Assembly: GCA_023459915.1 (NCBI GenBank)
Contig: JAEWSN010000017.1
Span: 1-14,284 of the forward strand
From: Bacillota bacterium
Lineage (GTDB): Bacteria > Bacillota > Clostridia > DSM-8532
DNA length: 14,284 bases
Direction of reading: 5' to 3'
Each line of letters starts with the position of its first letter. Position 1 is the first letter of the stretch. Of the stretch, positions 12,520-14,284 are shown one piece after another. Made by a program: the position numbers and the translations under genes. The notes beneath the pieces were generated by a model, which was given only the letters and a program-made list of their open reading frames with translations, was not told the DNA's origin and did no database searches.

Positions 12520-13239
12520 ATGAATCAATTGGGGAATCAGTCCTATCCGGCCGATGCCGGGGAAATGGATATCATTCGGGGGCTCAACGCCTATATTGCC
12601 AAGGTTTACGGCTGGATGTTCATCGGGCTGGCCTTGACCGCACTGACGGCCTTCGCGTTTGTCGCGGACGAGGCCAGGGTGATTGCGTTTGTGACCAATC
12701 CCATCCTGTTTTACGGCTGTCTCATCGGGGAACTGGTGTTGGTGTTCGTGGTGTCGCGTTCTGTCATGAAGCTGCCATTTTCCGCGGCGGCCGGGCTGTT
12801 TGCGTTGTATGCCGTGCTCAACGGGCTGACCCTTTCGGTCATCCTGCTGGTGTATACCGGCGCGTCCCTTTCGCTGACGTTCTTTGTCACTGCCGGCATG
12901 TTCGGCGTGATGTCCGTGTATGGCCGGGTCACCCGGACGGATCTCAGCCGGTTCCGCGGCATCCTCACCATGGGCCTCATCGGCGTGGTGGTGCTGTCCC
13001 TGATCAACATGCTGTTGCGCAGCACGGCGCTGGACTGGGTGGTTTCGCTGGTGGGCCTGTTTGTTTTTCTGGGGCTCACGGCCTATGACATGCAAAAGCT
13101 CAGAACCTACTACTTTGCCTCGGAAGGCAATACGCTCACCCTGAACAGGCTGGGACTTCTTGGCGCGTTGAGCCTGTATCTGGACTTCATCAACCTGTTC
13201 CTGATGCTGCTGCGCCTGTTCGGGCGGCGCCGCAATTAG
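12520..13239 (+). CDS. Bax inhibitor-1 / YccA family membrane protein
   Basis: The 239-residue protein has seven hydrophobic helices, starting near AYIAKVYGWMFIGLALTALTAF and ending SLYLDFINLFLMLLRLFGRR. Family marks are VYGWMFIGLALT in the first helix, YGRVTRTDLSRFRGIL in the central loop, LTAYDMQKLR before the last helices, and the final ALSLYLDFINLFLMLLRL. BI-1 family proteins act as pH-sensitive cation (calcium) leak channels or membrane stress proteins. In bacteria the role is mostly unproven. AAGGAGG (12509-12515) lies four bases before ATG 12520, a rather short spacing but the only good start. It is transcribed alone from the divergent spacer. An HD-domain gene follows 86 bp later on the same strand and may be co-transcribed. 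Confidence 0.9.
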   Translation: MNQLGNQSYPADAGEMDIIRGLNAYIAKVYGWMFIGLALTALTAFAFVADEARVIAFVTNPILFYGCLIGELVLVFVVSRSVMKLPFSAAAGLFALYAVLNGLTLSVILLVYTGASLSLTFFVTAGMFGVMSVYGRVTRTDLSRFRGILTMGLIGVVVLSLINMLLRSTALDWVVSLVGLFVFLGLTAYDMQKLRTYYFASEGNTLTLNRLGLLGALSLYLDFINLFLMLLRLFGRRRN

Positions 13240-13246
13240 GGGCGGT

Positions 13247-13274
13247 TGTTGCCGGGGTCATGTTGCCGGGGTCA
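13247..13274. repeat. Perfect 14-bp tandem repeat TGTTGCCGGGGTCA x2
   Basis: Two exact adjacent copies (13247-13260, 13261-13274) lie just after the BI-1 stop codon. The second copy also forms a small hairpin, GGGGT (13268-13272) with ACCCC (13276-13280). No T tract follows. Confidence 0.8.
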
Positions 13275-13325
13275 AACCCCATCCGCGTTCAGTCTTGAAG
13301 TCATCTCACACAGGAGGAACATATC

Positions 13326-13913
13326 ATGTCCATGACAAACCAGCCGACAAGGGAACAGGCATGGGATCTGCTGTGCCGGTACAACGAAACCGACAGCCTG
13401 CGCAAGCACGCATTGGCTGTGGAAGGCGTGATGCGGCATTTCGCGCGCAAGCTCGAGCCCGACCAGGAGGAGGCATGGGGCATCATCGGACTGGTGCACG
13501 ATCTCGACTATGAGCAGTTTCCGGAGCAGCATTGCGTCAAGACCCGGGAAATCCTCGTGGGGGAAGGCTGGCCGGAATCCTGGATCCGCGCGGTGGAGAG
13601 TCATGGCTTTGAGCACTGTGTGCCGGTGAAGCCGGAAACGCTGCAGGAAAAGGTGCTCTACACCATCGACGAGCTGACCGGCCTGGTTACGGCGACCGCG
13701 TTGCTGCGCCCCAGCCGGAGTGTGCTGGATCTCGAGACCAAGTCCGTGAAGAAGAAGTGGAAGCAGAGCAGCTTTGCGGCGGGCGTGGACCGTGCGGTGA
13801 TTGAAAAGGGCGCGGCCATGCTGGACATGCCGCTGGACGAGATCATCGGCGAAACCATCCTGGGCATGCGGGAAGTGGCCCACAGCATCGGGCTTTTGGG
13901 CACGCAGGCATAG
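13326..13913 (+). CDS. HD-domain phosphohydrolase, uncharacterised
   Basis: The 195-residue soluble protein shows the HD metal-dependent phosphohydrolase pattern. His28 is in SLRKHALAVE, His58-Asp59 in LVHDLDYEQF, and a distal Asp115 in LYTIDELTGLV. These are the four classic metal ligands in order. The HD motif here is HDLD, not HDIG, and the GYP signature is missing, so it is not a c-di-GMP-specific HD-GYP enzyme. Small HD proteins of this type often act on nucleotides; the substrate cannot be told. AGGAGG (13312-13317) eight bases before ATG 13326 sets the start. The gene converges on a minus-strand HD-GYP gene, and the two stop codons are only nine bases apart with no terminator between them. 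Hence the transcripts must run into each other. Confidence 0.82.
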   Translation: MSMTNQPTREQAWDLLCRYNETDSLRKHALAVEGVMRHFARKLEPDQEEAWGIIGLVHDLDYEQFPEQHCVKTREILVGEGWPESWIRAVESHGFEHCVPVKPETLQEKVLYTIDELTGLVTATALLRPSRSVLDLETKSVKKKWKQSSFAAGVDRAVIEKGAAMLDMPLDEIIGETILGMREVAHSIGLLGTQA

Positions 13914-13922
13914 CCATCGGCG

Positions 13923-14284
13923 TCACACCATGGACTCCACCTGGATGCCGGGTTCCCGGGACAAATCGAGAAAGCGTTTTGCGGTTTTCAGCAGGGGGCG
14001 GTCGATCGCCTCGGCGTTGATGTGCAGCACCTCGCCGATGTCGCCGTTGCTCAGGAAGAACCGTTCGCCCACATAATGCTCCGGCACATGCTTCAGCAGG
14101 CATCGGATTTCTGCCGGATGAAAACCGCCTTCGGCTTCCCCCTCGAGCAGTTTCAGTGCCTGGAACGGGGAGACCGAGCGTACCCGGGAGGTGCCGGCCG
14201 TGAGATTGTCAAACCTGTCTGCGACAGCCACCACGCGTGACAGCGGATGAATGTTCGACCCGCGCAGCTTCATGGGATAGCCCG
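13923..14284 (-). CDS. HD-GYP-type protein, C-terminal part (partial)
   Basis: About 120 residues are visible, open at the right edge of the window. The first residues are GYPMKLRGSNIHPLSRVVAVADRFDNLTAG. This is the end of the HD-GYP signature with the following R-I-V-A-V-x-D-x-F-D segment that holds a metal ligand. The rest is the usual C-terminal part, including LSNGDIGEVLHINAEAIDRP, common after HD-GYP domains. The catalytic HD motif and the N-terminal sensor lie outside. ATG 14273 is an internal Met, not a start. The protein is probably a c-di-GMP phosphodiesterase. With the PilZ and GGDEF/HD-GYP genes it makes a local signalling cluster. Confidence 0.78.
   Translation of the reverse strand, partial: GYPMKLRGSNIHPLSRVVAVADRFDNLTAGTSRVRSVSPFQALKLLEGEAEGGFHPAEIRCLLKHVPEHYVGERFFLSNGDIGEVLHINAEAIDRPLLKTAKRFLDLSREPGIQVESMV

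Noticed and set aside
12319..13095. N-terminal extension of the M23 peptidase to 13095
   Set aside because: It runs antisense through the BI-1 gene and has low-complexity composition. The membrane anchor after ATG 12318, with an RBS, is the natural N-terminus.

Overview
The window reads like a chromosomal segment of a GC-rich Gram-positive bacterium, probably a member of the Bacillota/Clostridia. The reasons are purine-rich AGGAG-type ribosome binding sites before nearly every gene, a lipoprotein-type PstS with an Ala/Glu/Pro linker, a DUF1846 (UPF0371) protein, a PocR-like sensor domain, and an ABC-F ATPase behind a leader-peptide attenuator. The lineage is inferred from style, not proven. 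There are no rRNA or tRNA genes, transposases, phage genes or CRISPR arrays.

Layout. 1-212: 3' end of a Gfo/Idh/MocA-type oxidoreductase, closed by a strong terminator. 300-3542: phosphate ABC transporter genes pstS, pstC and pstA. They have a Pho-box-like repeat array and a 12-bp hairpin in the leader, and a very stable hairpin plus short tandem repeats between pstS and pstC. The ATPase gene pstB and the regulator gene phoU are absent. 3670-4236: an Fe-S-flavoprotein-like flavodoxin-fold protein, then a terminator. 4400-5905: a DUF1846 protein with its own promoter. 6125-6367 (minus): a small one-helix membrane protein preceded by a block of four back-to-back inverted repeats. 6532-8139 (minus): a duplicated-ATPase ABC-F protein. 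Its 290-bp upstream region carries, in order, a promoter, a 5'-end hairpin, a 10-codon leader ORF (MIVWKVRTQG), an intrinsic attenuator, and a hairpin that partly covers the ribosome binding site. 8431-9153 (minus) and 9390-11201 (plus): a divergent pair, a PilZ-domain c-di-GMP receptor and a PocR-like/coiled-coil/GGDEF/HD-GYP protein. 11152-12318 (minus): an M23 peptidase whose 3' end overlaps the GGDEF gene by 50 bp. 12520-13239: a Bax-inhibitor-1 family membrane protein. 13326-13913: a small HD-domain hydrolase. 13923-14284 (minus): the C-terminal part of an HD-GYP-type protein.

How the parts fit. Three themes stand out. The first is phosphate uptake with the transporter lacking its ATPase locally. 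The second is an ABC-F gene that appears to be switched on by ribosome stalling on a leader peptide, the usual arrangement for inducible ribosome-protection genes. The third is a cyclic-di-GMP cluster containing a synthase domain with an intact inhibitory site, two HD-GYP phosphodiesterase domains and a PilZ effector. The most exciting element is the ABC-F leader, a compact structured riboregulator that appears to combine transcriptional and translational attenuation. Short perfect or near-perfect tandem duplications (10-24 bp) recur in intergenic and linker DNA throughout.
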